From Dermatemys mawii (taxonomy: Eukaryota; Chordata; Testudines; Dermatemydidae), in contig ML677365.1 in assembly GCA_007922305.1 (NCBI GenBank), forward strand, positions 17,228,448 to 17,292,447: a DNA stretch of 64,000 nt, in the 5' to 3' direction. Positions 34,324 to 47,362 of the stretch are shown one piece after another. The position numbers were made by a program, and so were the translations under genes. The notes beneath the pieces were generated by a model that saw only the letters and a program-made list of their open reading frames with translations, searched no databases and was not told the origin of the DNA. How positions within the stretch are numbered: position 1 is the first letter of the stretch; every line of letters begins with the position of its first letter.

Positions 34324-36327
34324 AAGCTTCACATGCTAAAAAAATGATAGCAAAAGAGAGAAAGTACAACATATGTGCAGATGAAAGGCCTAGAATTTAC
34401 ATTAAAAATCATCCACTATTATAAAAAAAATTGAAATTAGGGCAGAAGGATCTGATTCTACTCCCACTGAAATCATTGGGAGCTGTATTAGGCCCATTAT
34501 TGCCTTAATTTTAAAAGAATGAGAATAAGAAAGCTAGATTTTAATTTAAGATATGAACTTAATTATTCAGCGTGAGGCAGGGTCTCATGATCTGGGCCTA
34601 TGTTTGCACTATTTGTTCTCTATTTCCTGAACAAACAGCATGAGGTTCAGAGGCTTCTTCAGGTATTTGCTCTAGCATGACAACTTAGCACTGGAACTTG
34701 TTCTGTGGGGCATGTTTCTTTCCTTAATTATGCTTTTCTCTTACAAAACAAAAAAGCCCAGCGTGCTAAGCTCTGTCGAGTGTTGTCATTTTTTCCTTTG
34801 ATGAAGCCATTCAAGAGGTTAAGGGCCTGCTCTTACAACCCTCTCTTGCTTGGACTGTCCTGACTCAGACATAGTCCCCTTGAAAACAGTGGGCTACTTG
34901 CATGAGGGAGGGTTTTAAGGCTGGGCCTTGAGAAAGGAAGTGCATTTTGGAAAAAGAAAAAACGAACGATAGGTGTGGTTGACAGTACTTTTCCCCTGAG
35001 ATACATGTTTTGTATATGGTCCAATTTAGGCTAGTCAAGGAAAGCAAACTACTTTTGTGAGCCAAAACTCAAGTAAAGGAAAGTTCCTAAATCCGGTGAG
35101 ACTTTGCTTCTATTTCATAAACCAATCAGGGCGTAAAGACGTGAAAAACAAATGTTGATTCTAGAGCTGACCCAGCAATTGGTGATAGGAAGTTTCTAAC
35201 AGCCTCTCTGGGTCCTCCTTACAGTGGATCTGTGTGTGCTCTCTCTTGCTTGCTTGTCTTGTAGTTACTGCTACTAATCTCAATAATAATATGAGGTTTC
35301 TAAAGTCTTCCTGAAAGTCAACATGTAACATTGTGGTTCTCAGTTTGTGGTTACAACCACCATGGGCCCTGTCTGCCTGAAGAATCAAAGCCACAATTGA
35401 AAACCACAGTCAAAATAGTGTAGACATGGCAACAGGAGCCACTAGCAACTGTTTGGTGCTGAATTGTGATCCTCTTCCCCTTCCCTTTCTCCCACAGGAG
35501 TGGATCTGCACTGGTTCTTGCAATTATCCACTGCAGATGCCAAACGTGCCCATTAATCTATTGTGATTATTCTCACAAGTTCTCTTTTCAACCTGCTGCA
35601 GGACTCAGCACTAGACCTGAGCAAATCATTGAGGTGGCAGTTCTGAAAAACTGAAAAAAATTCAGATGGGGTCAAACCAAATCTGAAATTTTTGGTGACT
35701 CACAAAAGGCTGTTTGGACTGTTTCAGAGCACGGATTCAAAGCTGGATCTCTAAGATGCCAGCTGAGTGCTCTAACCGCAGGGCTAAAAGAAGACGAGAG
35801 TAATCACTCATTTTGTGACTAGCCAAAACTATTTGTGTCAATTTCATAGACTGTTTTAAGTTGACTAAACCTGCATTTTTTGTTGAATAAATGATTTATC
35901 TGAAAACTTTCACCAAGCTCTCCCCACCACCTTCTTCGAAGCTCAGCAGCAGTGCAAAGCATTCTGTGGTGCATTTGTGGATGACTGGTTGAGAGACACA
36001 CAGCTTCTATTGTGATGGTGAACAGATAGCCTGTATGCCCAGTGTGTAGATGATCTAAATCCCTGATCCCATTCTAAATTTAGTAAATATGTCTTTGCTG
36101 TGTTTGTAATAAAAGCGTGATCTATAGCAATTTCAGAAAAATTGCAGGAAAGCTACGGATATTACTATGTTCAACAAAAAGGCACCTCTCTTTTCTTTCT
36201 TTTCTATTGAAAAACAATGTTAAATAAATAAAAGCTGGTGTGGAAAGGCAAGGCGGACTAAAAAGTTTGCACTGGGTATTTAATGTACTGAAATAGGAAC
36301 AGAAAAGGCAGATCTGTGACAGTGTCA
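34324..36327. other. unannotated sequence
   Basis: No gene. About 34446-34500 has a piece of the CCCACTGAAATCATTGGGAG palindromic type. Confidence 0.5.
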
Positions 36328-36460
36328 GGCCCCTATTCAGCAAGGCACCAAGCATGGAATTAACTTCAAGCCCCTAGGTAGTCCTACTGAAGTTAATCAT
36401 TCATTGTGACTGAAGTGCTTAAAGTTAAGTATATGCCTACTACCTTGTTGAATTGGGTCT
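36328..36460. repeat. palindromic ancient repeat (type C)
   Basis: CAGCAAGGCACCAAGCATGG and CTACTACCTTGTTGAATTGG are inverted ends, with AAGTGCTTAAAGTTAAG inside. Related copies are at 54721-54838 and, as a part copy, 52616-52685. Confidence 0.5.
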
Positions 36461-37204
36461 TAAATCCAGAAAGCCTGCCATGTATTCCCAACATATGAAA
36501 TTGAGGATTTGGAGGAAAAAAAGGAAAAAGAAGAGAAATGTACTACCTGGTTCTTCTAACTCTGAAGATTATAGGAGCCCAGGTTTCAAGCTTTGCTTAT
36601 GGTCTATATAAATGAAAATGTTCAAGCATAGTACAATATCTTGTATAGTTAAAACCATCTATTTTGTTTTAGTGGACACACGTCTTTATAACTACTACAA
36701 TCTTAAATCTGCCACATCTAGACTTATGGCTTTGCCTTTCTGGTTCTTGTCTTACCCTGCTACCTTTTTAATGATGACTTGTAGACGAACATTTTCAGAT
36801 ATTATTAACAAAAGTATCCAATAAATTTAGTGATGGATGGCTGAGCCCTAGCAGAAAGTCAGAAGAATACTGGAGCTCCCTCTTCAATAATTCATTTCAA
36901 GTTTTGTTATAATTCAAACACCGGGAAACCTGCTTTGCTTGCAGATTTGTGAGCAAGGAGCATGCTTCAGTTCAGCTGAATGTCAGATGTTCAGGTTTCT
37001 GTGCCATGGAGGGTGTCATCATCTGCAATGAAAAGATATCTGGTAGTCTATCTCGGTGTGTAGCTGGCTTGCGAGAGCTTTTATGGACTCTTCTATTCTC
37101 AGGGAAATCACCTATTGTCAATACACAATTTGAACTACCGCCTCAGAAAGACTTAAGTAGAAGAACATAATACAAACAATAAATTACATGAAATATTCAG
37201 TGGC
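36461..37204. other. unannotated sequence
   Basis: No supported feature. Confidence 0.5.
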
Positions 37205-37345
37205 TATTTTGACTGTAAGCTCTATGGGTAGGGTTCCTCTTCTATTTTATGACTGTGCAGCGCAAGGTGGCCCCTCTCTTGTTTAAAACATCTGGGTACT
37301 CCAGCAGTATACAAATTAGAGGCATGAGCCTAAATAAATAAGTCT
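37205..37345 (+). mobile_element. LINE2/MIR-like 3' tail fragment
   Basis: TTGACTGTAAGCTCTATGGG, then TATGACTGTGCAGCGCAAGG and a final AATAAATAAG resemble the L2/MIR tail layout. Diverged. Confidence 0.45.
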
Positions 37346-38230
37346 CCGTGATTCTAAGTCAGTCCAGAGAACTTCTAAAGGAAGTTGACAGACTCACTGA
37401 AAGAAGCCAGAAGAAGGTGTGACTTGCACTGATTTTTTAGTCTCCCTCTAGACTCATCTCTGAATTTGGCCTCTGTTCATCCAGCTGTCACTTCAGACAC
37501 CATGGTGACGGGGGCCATATATGTACCTAGGCACATGACCTCAGAATAAACTTCAGTCTTCCATGTCCTCTCATCAAAGGACTATAGCCTGCCCCTGTGA
37601 AAGAGTGGGCTTGATGATTTAGTGGGTCTACTTTATTCTTTATTACTATGATCCTAAATTGCCATAGCTAGTTTTACCTCCCCCTTTCCCTACGGACCCT
37701 CCATTCTGCACTCTCTGTCTTTGGAGTCTGAACATTTTTGCCAAGGCAGCTGCTCTGCTCAGTATGAGATCTGACACTGCATGGAGGAGGGAATTCTATC
37801 CCTTCCAACAGAGAGCCCTATAGACACTCAAGAGTGCCAGGAAGAAATATTTTTGGCTCCTCTTTCATCCGTACTGTAAATGATGTATCTGGTGAGTGCT
37901 GAGAGGTCGTGGTGGTTTACATCCAAATTCCAATCAGCCAGAAGTATGGTCATAAGCAATAAACTAATCAACCCCTGCAAAGCCCTACCTCTCATGAGGG
38001 GTAAATCCTATTTATACGGAGTGAGCAAAGACTGCTATCCACAGGACCCTGTAACGGTAAAAGCACGTGAAATAAGGTTTTTCACTGACTTTCATCTTTC
38101 CCTGTGAAAGAAGAATGGGGAACAATCACAGACTCCACCTTGCTGTATAGCATTGGAATCGTTGGGGTCCCTTCCAGACAAAAAAAGCTATTCCCCTGGT
38201 GCTATTTGCCAGAAAACACAAAGGGCAAAA
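37346..38230. other. unannotated sequence
   Basis: No supported feature. Confidence 0.5.
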
Positions 38231-38322
38231 GTTTCAAAAAGTCCTAAATGACTTTGGAGCTGAAGTCCCATTCACTTCCAATGTAACTTAGGAGCCCAAG
38301 TGCCTGAGTTACTTTTGAATAT
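38231..38322. repeat. palindromic ancient repeat (type B)
   Basis: GTTTCAAAAAGTCCTAAATG and GAGTTACTTTTGAATATGGG are inverted around CCCATTCACTTCCAATG. Confidence 0.5.
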
Positions 38323-40245
38323 GGGCCTTTCGTAAGTCACATAGGCATTTTTGAGTGTTTGACTCAAAGACTTTGAAATCTGCTTTAAGTCTTGGAAGGA
38401 CACTGCGTCCCAGAGTTTAATGTGGGAGGGGCCATGAATCCCAACGGAACAGCTGAATCCAAGCTTGGAGAGCGGTTAAGAATAATTAGAGTTTATAAAC
38501 CACTCTGCAGAAAACAACTAGTCACTACTATTAAACTAGTGGAAAACAGTCATTCCACAACCATCATCTTTCTGTTCATTTTTACCCCAACAAGCTTTTT
38601 TTTTTCAATAAAAGATCAAAAAGTGAAACAGGAGGAAGCCTGCCAGTAATAAATAATAATGACAATCCAAGGGAACACACTGCACATGGCACCAAACTAC
38701 AGAAGAACAAAAGTTTCCCGTTCCCAAAGAAAGATGGCAAGTATCATGGCTCACTGCAAGTTTAGCCCATTGTTTTCAGTGGAAGCAACAACTTCTTCAT
38801 GTAGGCTGATTGTTGTTGTTGCGACAGCCCTTTAAATACGTCCAGTCACAGTTTAAATACTCCAAAGAAGCAGATACTCCACCCTACCTGTGCCATGTTC
38901 AAATGTTTTCTACCACCACACGGACACATTTGGTTTAGCATCATGCTTAAAAAGTAACATAACTTCCCTTTCTCTTTACTAGCTACCAAAGATCTCATAA
39001 TAATTACATATTTACATGCTTAAAAAGTGGAGTTACACCCTTGTAATAAGCTCCTAGTGGTTTCATTTTGCTCTCACATATACAGGTTTCACTAGGCCAT
39101 ATTTAAATCAGTTTAAAGAAAGGAGAATCAGGTCCCTGGCTTTGTTTAACTAGCATGCACAGTACTTGAGAGTTTCCCTCCTGTATTTTTATTTCATCTA
39201 CTGCCTAGAATTATCTAGCCCTCTTTGTCAAACATGCCTTTGATCAAACTTATTTCTTCCCCTTCATTGTTTCAAAATGATTAAAATAATAACAAAACCA
39301 GAAATGTACCTGCAGTATTTGCAAGGCAAAGCCCTATTGGCAGGAGGCTGAAAGACTTCAGTAAACAAGATGAGCAACAGATAAACTAAACAGATATGGT
39401 TTATCTGGTGAGTGCCAGTGATCAGAGTAAACAATTAATTAGTAAAATAGGAAGGCTGAGTACCTGTCAGCTCATCACTTACATAAGACTTTGGCTTGGG
39501 AGGACTTAAAACTTACACTCATAGTGACAAACAGTGATTTCCATTTACACAGCACCTTTCATCCAAAAAGATATCAACCTACTTTATAGACCTTTTCATA
39601 ACTTGGATACATCATAGAATTTCTGGATGTTTATGGCTGGTCTGCCCACCTCCATAGTATGACTCACTCTGCCCATTGTGGACTGTCTCCCCCAAAATAA
39701 ACAATTAATTTTGTTGTTCTAACTAGATTCCACCCCACTAACAAAGAGCTCAGAGGCTGTGGATTACAAAGAGCACATAATTCCATAACTCAGCATACCT
39801 AATAACTAGTAATTGATCATAAGATAAAACCAGCAGCAGCAAATCTATTTACTGCCTATTTCCCTTCTAGCCCTGTCTTGCTCCCCCTTTTACCCATGGT
39901 TACTCAGTCCCTATGTTAAATTCTGGCCTCACTGATATCCATGGTAAAACTCTCCTTGACTTCAATAAGGCCAAGATTTCACACTCACTTTAATGCTAAG
40001 GTTCACAGAAGGTTTCCCTTCATAGTCACTGGCCTCCACTCTACAGGGACAGGTCCAGAACAATGATAAATGATTTACACATATAAACAAATAGGCAGGG
40101 CATGTGATTAAGTGGCTAAGCTGTAATTTTCATATTAACATGTACACAGAAATAGTTGTACAAAATTTAACTCATTCATGAGTTTTCTTATGTCTGTTTT
40201 CTTTTCTGCTTACACAGAAATTGGTGAAGTGGTAAATATTGATAA
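38323..40245. other. unannotated sequence
   Basis: About 39535-39600 weakly resembles the 5' part of a MIR-like SINE (CCATTTACACAGCACCTTTC). No gene. Confidence 0.45.
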
Positions 40246-40368
40246 TAGGGTGGTCAGATGTCCTGGTTTTATGGGGGATTCCAGATATTGGGGATTTGTC
40301 TTATATAGGCACCTGTTAGTCTGCACCGCCTTTCCTGATTTTTTAACACTTGCTATCTGGTCACGCTA
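40246..40368. mobile_element. mariner-type MITE, 123 bp
   Basis: TA at 40246-40247 followed by GGGTGGTCAGATGTCC, and GCTATCTGGTCACGC followed by TA at 40367-40368. The inverted ends and the TA duplication fit a Tc1/mariner MITE. No coding capacity. Confidence 0.75.
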
Positions 40369-40431
40369 ATGGATAAGGAGATGTCAGTTCTACAGAGCAA
40401 TCTGGATTGCTTGGTAAGTGGGGCTCACTCA

Positions 40432-41187
40432 ACAACATGTGTTTTAATACAGCCAAGAATGTAGATCACACTTACAAGATGGGAGAACGTGTCCTGGAAT
40501 GCATTGAAAGCTCTTTAGATGGCCAGTTGAACATGAGCTCCCAGTGTGGCGATGTAGTTAGGAGAGAAAACATGAATCTTGGAAGAATAAGCAAGGGAAT
40601 ATCGAATAGGGGTAGGGAGTTGATACTACCTCTGTATATGGCATTAAAGAAAGACTGGGATATTGTCCATTTGTGGTGTCCAGCCTTCATAAATGAAATT
40701 GACAAATTGGACAGGGTTCAGAAAAGAGCGACAGAAGGACTAGAGTGCTGGAAAGCATTCCTTATGTTGAGAGACTTAAGAAGTTCATCCAAGAGAAGAT
40801 TAAGAGGTGACTTGATTATGGTCTGTGATTACCAACAATGTGAGATGAATGCTCACAGTAAAGGGCTCACTAATGCAGCACACAAAGGTATAAAACTGGA
40901 TGGAAGCTGAAGGTAGATGAAATCAGATGGAATAAGGTGCAAATTTTTAATAGCAAAGGTAATTAACCACTGGAGCAACTTTCCTAGGGCTAGGGTGGAC
41001 TCTGTTACTTGAAGTTTTTAAATCAGAATTAGATGGCCTTTCAGTTGGCTAAAAGATATGTTCTAGCTCAGCCAGAAGTTATGGGCTTGATACAGGAATC
41101 CCTGGGTGAAATTCTACTACCTGTGTATGCAGAGGTCAGATTAGATTATTGTAATGATCATTTCTGGCCTTAAAATCTATTAAATTG
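40432..41187 (+). mobile_element. old CR1 LINE (ORF2 C-terminus and 3' end)
   Basis: The plus-strand frame at 40407-40910 keeps the thumb block in worn form: LPLYMALKKDWDIVHLWCPA, then DKLDRVQKRATEG and SSKRRLRGDLIMV. The 3' part (GATGGCCTTTCAGTTGGCTA, AGGTCAGATTAGATTATTGT, CTGGCCTTAAAATCTAT) is the classic CR1 tail. The frame opens before the CR1 homology, so the N-terminal residues are not CR1. Palm and endonuclease are absent. It is a dead, 5'-truncated copy, moderately old. Confidence 0.8.
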
Positions 41188-44043
41188 TCAAAATTAATTG
41201 TCTGTGCCATATATAGCTTCCCTCCTGTCTTTCACTCTATTTCTGATCATTAGTCCTAGCTATTAATCATTTAATCTGCTGTATTACATGCATAAACTTT
41301 GTTTTCATGTTTATGAGATCACAATGCTGCTGTATGTGTGTGTGAACATGCAAGCTGTGGTCCCATACCCTTCTTGTATTGTGGATCAGAAACAATGCTG
41401 TAGAAAGGGTTAAGAGGACATTCTATGGTGTTGTCTATTTACAAGATCTTATCATTTGACCAAACAAATTCCTACATCATATATGCCAGGGGAGAGGTGC
41501 ATTAGAAATGGAAGGAAGGGAAGAATGATCAGGTATATTGGATCTCAGCTTGACAATGTAGTTCTTTATTTATTGACTAGTGGTAAATTTGGAAAACTAT
41601 TTTTGTTTACATTGTTGGCTCCATACTGGGTGCCCTCTTTCCCCCCAGTGCAACATTTAGCCAGCAGATAGTGCTGCAATCTCTCCAGCACAGGAAAGGG
41701 AGGTACTGCCCAAAGTCAGAGGGCGCCTGGCCTAGAAGGCCATGTGAGTGTGACACCAGACATCCAGGAACTGGTCTAACACAATACTCACTGAAACACA
41801 AACACTTAAACTTGAGCATTTGAAGATGTAATATGATGATTTATGACCTGACTGCACCACTGATCTCATTGGAGGTTTTACTACAGACTGTAGCAGGAGG
41901 AAGACTGAGCCCCTCCTATGGTTAGTGTGTCTTCCATAGAGGCAGGACTGGTCATTTTGGCACTGACTTTCATGAGGGTGAGGTTTGAGCTCAGCATAGG
42001 AAATATTTATTTTTCAGTGTTTTCATTGACTTTTAGTTTAGCAAAGACTACACAGGAAAGTACATTAAGCAAAAATTGTCTAGTAAGAAAAGAAAATGTT
42101 ATGATAAATAAGTAGGTACAGGCAACCCAAATGCAATGAATTCAAGTATATGAGCAACCGTACAGAAACTAGACATCATTCAAAGTGTCAATGTTTGTGA
42201 TATAGCAAGTTTGCCTTTCTTTTAGTCTTTGCACCCTGCTGTCTTGTAAAAATGTTTCTGCACCTTTGCCTGCTTCACTTGTACAGTATCTTCAAAATAA
42301 ATACTTCCCAGCAGTGTCCTGTTGTTTCTTGGCATTTGAACTTATAATGAAATACTAGAAGTGCAAAACATATTCTTTATGAAATGCAAAGTGAATCATA
42401 TTTCTGTTCCTTGCATATTTCAGAACAACTAAAAAATGGACCCATTTGGTGGCAAATTTTGATGCGATTCATGGATTTTTAGTTTAGTTTAGTTTTCAGT
42501 AAAACCAGATCAACTTTTCAGAGAAAAATCAGCTAATTTTCACAAGCAAAAAGAAGTGAAATTTTGCTATTTGTTTTTGGGAGAAATGGCATTCACTGAA
42601 AATTGGCATTTTTGAAGTCTTTCAGTGCAAAAGTAGTCCTTTTGTCAAAATGGAAATTAAAGCAAATCTCAGATATGGGACATAATGGGAAATTTCATGC
42701 AAAATTCTGTGAACCAGCAATTGTGAATTGTGACATACATAAGCTCTGCAAAAGACCTTATAGTAATGTGTCTATAAAAGAGCAAAAGAGTCTGATCCTC
42801 AACAGCTATAAATAATAAAAGCCAATTTATACCAGCTAAGAAGCTGGCCTGTAGACTGTGGGTAAAAGGAAGGTGGACCCAGACCAAAGAGAGCCTAGGA
42901 TCAAGAGGGAGTGGAGTAAAAGGGAAGGGGACAGAAAACAAGTCAACCTTGTGGGCTCTGTTCTCAACCTTCATGTGCCATTGTCCTCATTTTTCAGGAC
43001 TGAATAAATGCACATGTGCTGCTTAGCTCCCCCTACAGGTGGATTGTTATTTGTTAGGGAATAGCTTACAGGTCCCTTTATTATTTTTTTCTGAGAGCAG
43101 ATCATTAGAATGGCCTTTTCCCCCAATTAAGTTATACACCTGGAAAGAGTTTCAACTTAGGCTGGAGTATTTTATCCACCAATATTCAACTTGAAGCTGT
43201 TTCCCCCTTGTCTCTAAACAAATGGACTTGCATCTCCTGTGTCTCTGTCTCCCATAGACCTGTCTTGCATTAGTTTCTATGAGCTGTTGTTTCAGATTAT
43301 GAATAAAATGGTTTTCTTCACTTTAGTTATCCCCTAATCCCTTTTAGGCATCTGATAGTTTTGGAACTTTATACAGTGTCTCTGGTTAATGTACCTCTGA
43401 TAAGTTAGATAGGGCTGATCCTTATTTTGCCAGCATTCAGTAGAATTACACTGAGCTATTTTTGGCCATGTGCCCTTTTAATTTTCCAAGCTCTCAACTG
43501 GAGTCATTTAAAATATAAAAATGTATGAACATCTTTCCTCTGAACTAAACGGTGCTTTTTTTCTTGGCTAACTTTCCTTGGGATGTAAAAGTCATACTCT
43601 GCTTCACCAGTCTGAGCAATCAGTAATGCAGCACAGGCTGCCAAACATAGAGATTAGATAAGTATTTGGATTTCCAGTAGTGTTTTCATGGAGTTATCTT
43701 TATACAGTTCATATTCTATTTTGAGAGCTCCAGCTGGCTCAACAGCACACCCAGCGTAATTTGCCTCTCAAACACAATACTCCATTTACTAAAATGGCAC
43801 TGCCTGCTACGTGCACCCAAGTGTCCCTGGACAGCTCTGCCTGGACAGCTCTGGAGACAGGATATGAAACTGTCCTCATCCTGCCCTTTGGGAAGATCTG
43901 CATACACGCAATGTTAGCCTTACCCTGGGCCTGTACTGACACCCACGGTGGCTGGCCCCAAACAGGAGATATGAAGGAGGCACCATCTCACCCTGCTGGC
44001 ACACCTGTACCATGCCAAGTACGGTCCTAGGTATTCCCTCTTA
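41188..44043. other. unannotated sequence
   Basis: About 42470-42660 has AAAATTTTC-type tracts resembling the MITE at 20657 but no clear ends. No gene is supported. Confidence 0.45.
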
Positions 44044-44281
44044 GGCCTGGTCCGCATTAGAAAATTAGATTGGGCAGGAGTGTGAAAAAGCCATACACCT
44101 GAGCAGCACAGTTAAACTGACCTACATCCACCTGTAGACAGCACTAGATTGATGGAAGAAGCTTTCTGTTGACCTAGCTACCATCTCTCAGGGAGGTGCA
44201 TTACCTGTGCCGACTATAAGTAGTGTCTACACTGAAGCGCTACAGCGCTGCTGCTGTAGCATTTTAAGTGTAGCTAAGCCC
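44044..44281. mobile_element. Harbinger-type MITE
   Basis: The left end is GGCCTGGTCCGCATTAG and the right end TTAAGTGTAGCTAAGCCC, worn inverted ends of the TCTACACT type. Flanks are TTA (44041-44043) and TCA (44282-44284). Internal TGTAGACAGCACTAGATTGA and GTGTCTACACTGAAGCGCTA are typical of this MITE type. Confidence 0.65.
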
Positions 44282-44504
44282 TCATCTCCCACAGATTCTC
44301 CTCCTCAACATTAGTGAATAATTCAAAGTATCGTGAATAGGGATGGGCTCAAACTGGAACGCCATATTTGAACAGATCCTAATATTAGAGAAGTTCAGAT
44401 CTGGATGTGCCTGAGTACGGCAGATCTATCTTCAGTGAGGGCAAATGGTCACTATATGAACATGCTGTGTGCCTTTCTCTCTGTCTTTACCCATCTAAAT
44501 CTCA

Positions 44505-44775
44505 GGGCTTGTCTCTACTTACTGTGGGACGGACACATGGCAATTGATCTAATGAAGACCCACTAAATCAACTGCCAATCACTTTGCTGTCGACTCCAGT
44601 ACTCCACCGGAATGAGAAGAGTAAGGTAAATCAATGGGAGAGTTTCTCTCATCAACCCAGGATGGTGTAGACACCACAATAAATCAACCTAACGTACGTC
44701 GACTCCAGCTACATTATTCACATAGCTGGAGTTGTGTAACTTAGGTTGACTTAGCCCCGTAGTACAGACTTGCCC
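44505..44775. mobile_element. Harbinger-type MITE
   Basis: GGGCTTGTCTCTACTTACTG and GTAGTACAGACTTGCCC are inverted ends. Flanks are TCA (44502-44504) and TAA (44776-44778). The interior carries TGTCGACTCCAGTACTCC and ACGTCGACTCCAGC, like the element at 5082. Confidence 0.7.
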
Positions 44776-44778
44776 TAA

Positions 44779-45607
44779 GAATGCTTGAATGTTTCTCCCA
44801 GTGTGTGCGTGTGTGTCTCTTTATATACTACTTATTCATGTTCACCCGGTTCCTAAATCCTTCAGCAGTTCCTCAGGAGATCATTATTTTGATAGAAAGC
44901 TAATAACTTGTGAATCTTTCCAGTATTTAGGTAAGTGGAGAAGAGCCCATTTTCCTAATCCCATTGGCATCTACATTGTATTTTATGCACTTTATCATAT
45001 GGAACTAATATCTTAGTATATTTCAGAAAGATTGTACTTAATGCACTCCAGCATTGTTGATTACACTGGCCAATTTTTATAGCATTATGAAACAATTAAG
45101 ATGCTATATGTATAATGTGAATGTGGCATAAGTAAAATACCAGTAGAACAACATGATGGTGAACAGACCTGTTTACTGGACACTCTTTGCTGGATGTTTG
45201 AATGAACACAGCAGGGCACTGAATAAAGGACCCAAGAAGGCACTTTTTAATGGGGCTCTGGATGTGTGTGCACAAATAAAGCCCCATGAAGTCTTGAGGC
45301 TGATGTTGATACAGCGTATGCAGTTGCCTGTACAAGATAAATGCAGGATGAAAATGAGCCAGTATGGCAAAAATGGCTGTATCAGGGTGCACACAGCAGC
45401 TCTCATCCTGTCATCATTGCTGCCTGGGCAGGCCCCTGCACCTGTGCAGAACCCTACTGAAGTCAAAGGGAATCCCACATGGGTACAAGGCTCTCCCCTC
45501 CCAGTTCCAGTTGCAGGACTGGGGCCAATGCTAAAGTCAGAGATGTTGCTCTTGAAGTTCTGCAGCTATACTGTTACACTGATGAAATTAGCAGTTTGCA
45601 TGTGCTT
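44779..45607. other. unannotated sequence
   Basis: The long plus frame starting at 45153 runs into the Penelope-like element at 45620 and has no motif. Nothing supported. Confidence 0.5.
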
Positions 45608-45619
45608 CCTTTCAAGATA

Positions 45620-46246
45620 CAGAGGGGTAGCCGTGTTAGTCTGGAATTGCAGAAGTGACAAAGAGTCCTGTGGCACCTTAAAGACTAACTAAAATTTTTT
45701 TAGAGCATAAGCTTTCGTGGGCTAATACCCACTTCGTCGGATGCNNNNNNNNNNNNNNNNNNNNNNNNNNNNNNNNNNNNNNNNNNNNNNNNNNNNNNNN
45801 NNNNNNNNNNNNNNNNNNNNNNNNNNNNNNNNNNNNNNNNNNNNNNNNNNNNNNNNNNNNNNNNNNNNNNNNNNNNNNNNNNNNNNNNNNNNNNNNNNNN
45901 NNNNNNNNNNNNNNNNNNNNNNNNNNNNNNNNNNNNNNNNNNNNNNNNNNNNNNNNNNNNNNNNNNNNNNNNNNNNNNNNNNNNNNNNNNNNNNNNNNNN
46001 NNNNNNNNNNNNNNNNNNNNNNNNNNNNNNNNNNNNNNNNNNNNNNNNNNNNNNNNNNNNNNNNNNNNNNNNNNNNNNNNNNNNNNNNNNNNNNNNNNNN
46101 NNNNNNNNNNNNNNNNNNNNNNNNNNNNNNNNNNNNNNNNNNNNCTTCGTCGGATGCATGCATCCGACGAAGTGGGTATTAGCCCACGAAAGCTTATGCT
46201 CTAAAAAATTTTTAGTTAGTCTTTAAGGTGCCACAGGACTCTTTGT
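45620..46246. mobile_element. Penelope-like inverted element spanning the assembly gap
   Basis: A 12-bp direct repeat CCTTTCAAGATA flanks it (45608-45619 and 46247-46258; 13 bp if the preceding T is counted). The left end has CAGAGGGGTAGCCGTGTTAG, a terminus I associate with Penelope-like elements in reptiles. From 45658 the left arm (ACAAAGAGTCCTGTGGCACC ... CTTCGTCGGATGC) is repeated in reverse complement at 46159-46246 with essentially one difference in the A/T run. The centre is a 400-N gap, then a perfect 28-bp palindrome (46145-46172). No reverse transcriptase is visible. Confidence 0.7.
45745..46144. other. assembly gap (400 N)
   Basis: Unknown bases. The 13 bases before the gap (CTTCGTCGGATGC) are identical to the first 13 after it, so the gap may be artificial and its stated size may be wrong. 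Confidence 0.95.
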
Positions 46247-46258
46247 CCTTTCAAGATA

Positions 46259-47298
46259 GTTAAGGACCAAAGTATCTACCGGTGAATTGTCCAAGTAAGA
46301 ACAAGAAGAGAAATATTAATGAGGAGCAGATTTGTCTGTTACCCTCGTTGCACAGTGCATTTTAGCATCTTGAGATCCAATTGGTTACATTGTCCAGTAT
46401 CTAGTACATGGTGGAGAGTGATTACTGCTGTAATGTATAAGGGTTATCTACCCCAGTTCACTGCTCTAAGTACAAATAATTGACCTAAGCACAGATTGCA
46501 TCATTTATCTTTGCAAGTGTGCAGCATGTTCCCATGGGAAAATCCTTACTGTAGTATCCACACATGGCATTTCCTGCAAGTGTTACCATACCAGTGGAAG
46601 TCCAGAGACACCTATTCTGCAGCTTTCACCGCAGCTCTCCTAAAACTGGTTGGTTTTGGAAATTTTCAGGTTATTGTAGGAGATGAATGGTATCTGGTAG
46701 CTTTGGTGAAATCCTAGAATATCCTAGGTTCAAAAGATGGCCTAATATAATTAATATATTTGTATATCAGTAAGCAGCTATCACATACTCTGAGTGTGTT
46801 TAGTTGTTTTTAAAAACAGACAGTATCATGTCTATGAAGTATTGTCTGGTTTGGTATTATCTGATCTTGCAGCTGTGACACACTGTAAAATTGCATAATT
46901 CTATTGGCGAGCTCATAAAACAGGTGGTCTCTGGAAACATACAAGCTGTAAGTCATTTACCTTTTTGTACTTTTCATTGTCTGGTTCTTTATGAAAATAA
47001 AGAAAAAAATTATTCACACACACACATTCCATATACAGCACAAGCCCAATGATAAATCCTCTTAATAGTTTATATATCCCTTCACCCACTTCTTCCCTAA
47101 AGGGAAAAAATAATGGTCTTTAGAATGTGTCTGGAAGGTTAACAAATTCACACTCTATTTTCGTATCTATTTCTCAGTTTATGCCTGCTGAGAGGCTCAC
47201 TATGTATATGTTCTGAATATTCAGAATGCTCATCTTCCCCCTTTAATAGAATTAAACATACGGGAGCAGCACCTATATTGGTATAAGTTGCTAGTGAT
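46259..47298. other. unannotated sequence
   Basis: No supported feature; a short CACACACA run at about 47016-47025. Confidence 0.5.
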
Positions 47299-47313
47299 TA
47301 TATATATATATAC

Positions 47314-47354
<41 letters not shown>

Positions 47355-47362
47355 AAATATAT
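47299..47362. repeat. compound TA/CA/TA microsatellite
   Basis: ATATATATATATA is followed by a long CA run (about 47314-47340) and again by TATATATATATATA, making a nearly symmetric tract. Confidence 0.9.

Noticed and set aside
45678..46226. Three 145-161 codon open frames on both strands
   Set aside because: They consist almost entirely of unknown residues read through the 400-N gap, plus the Penelope-like arms.
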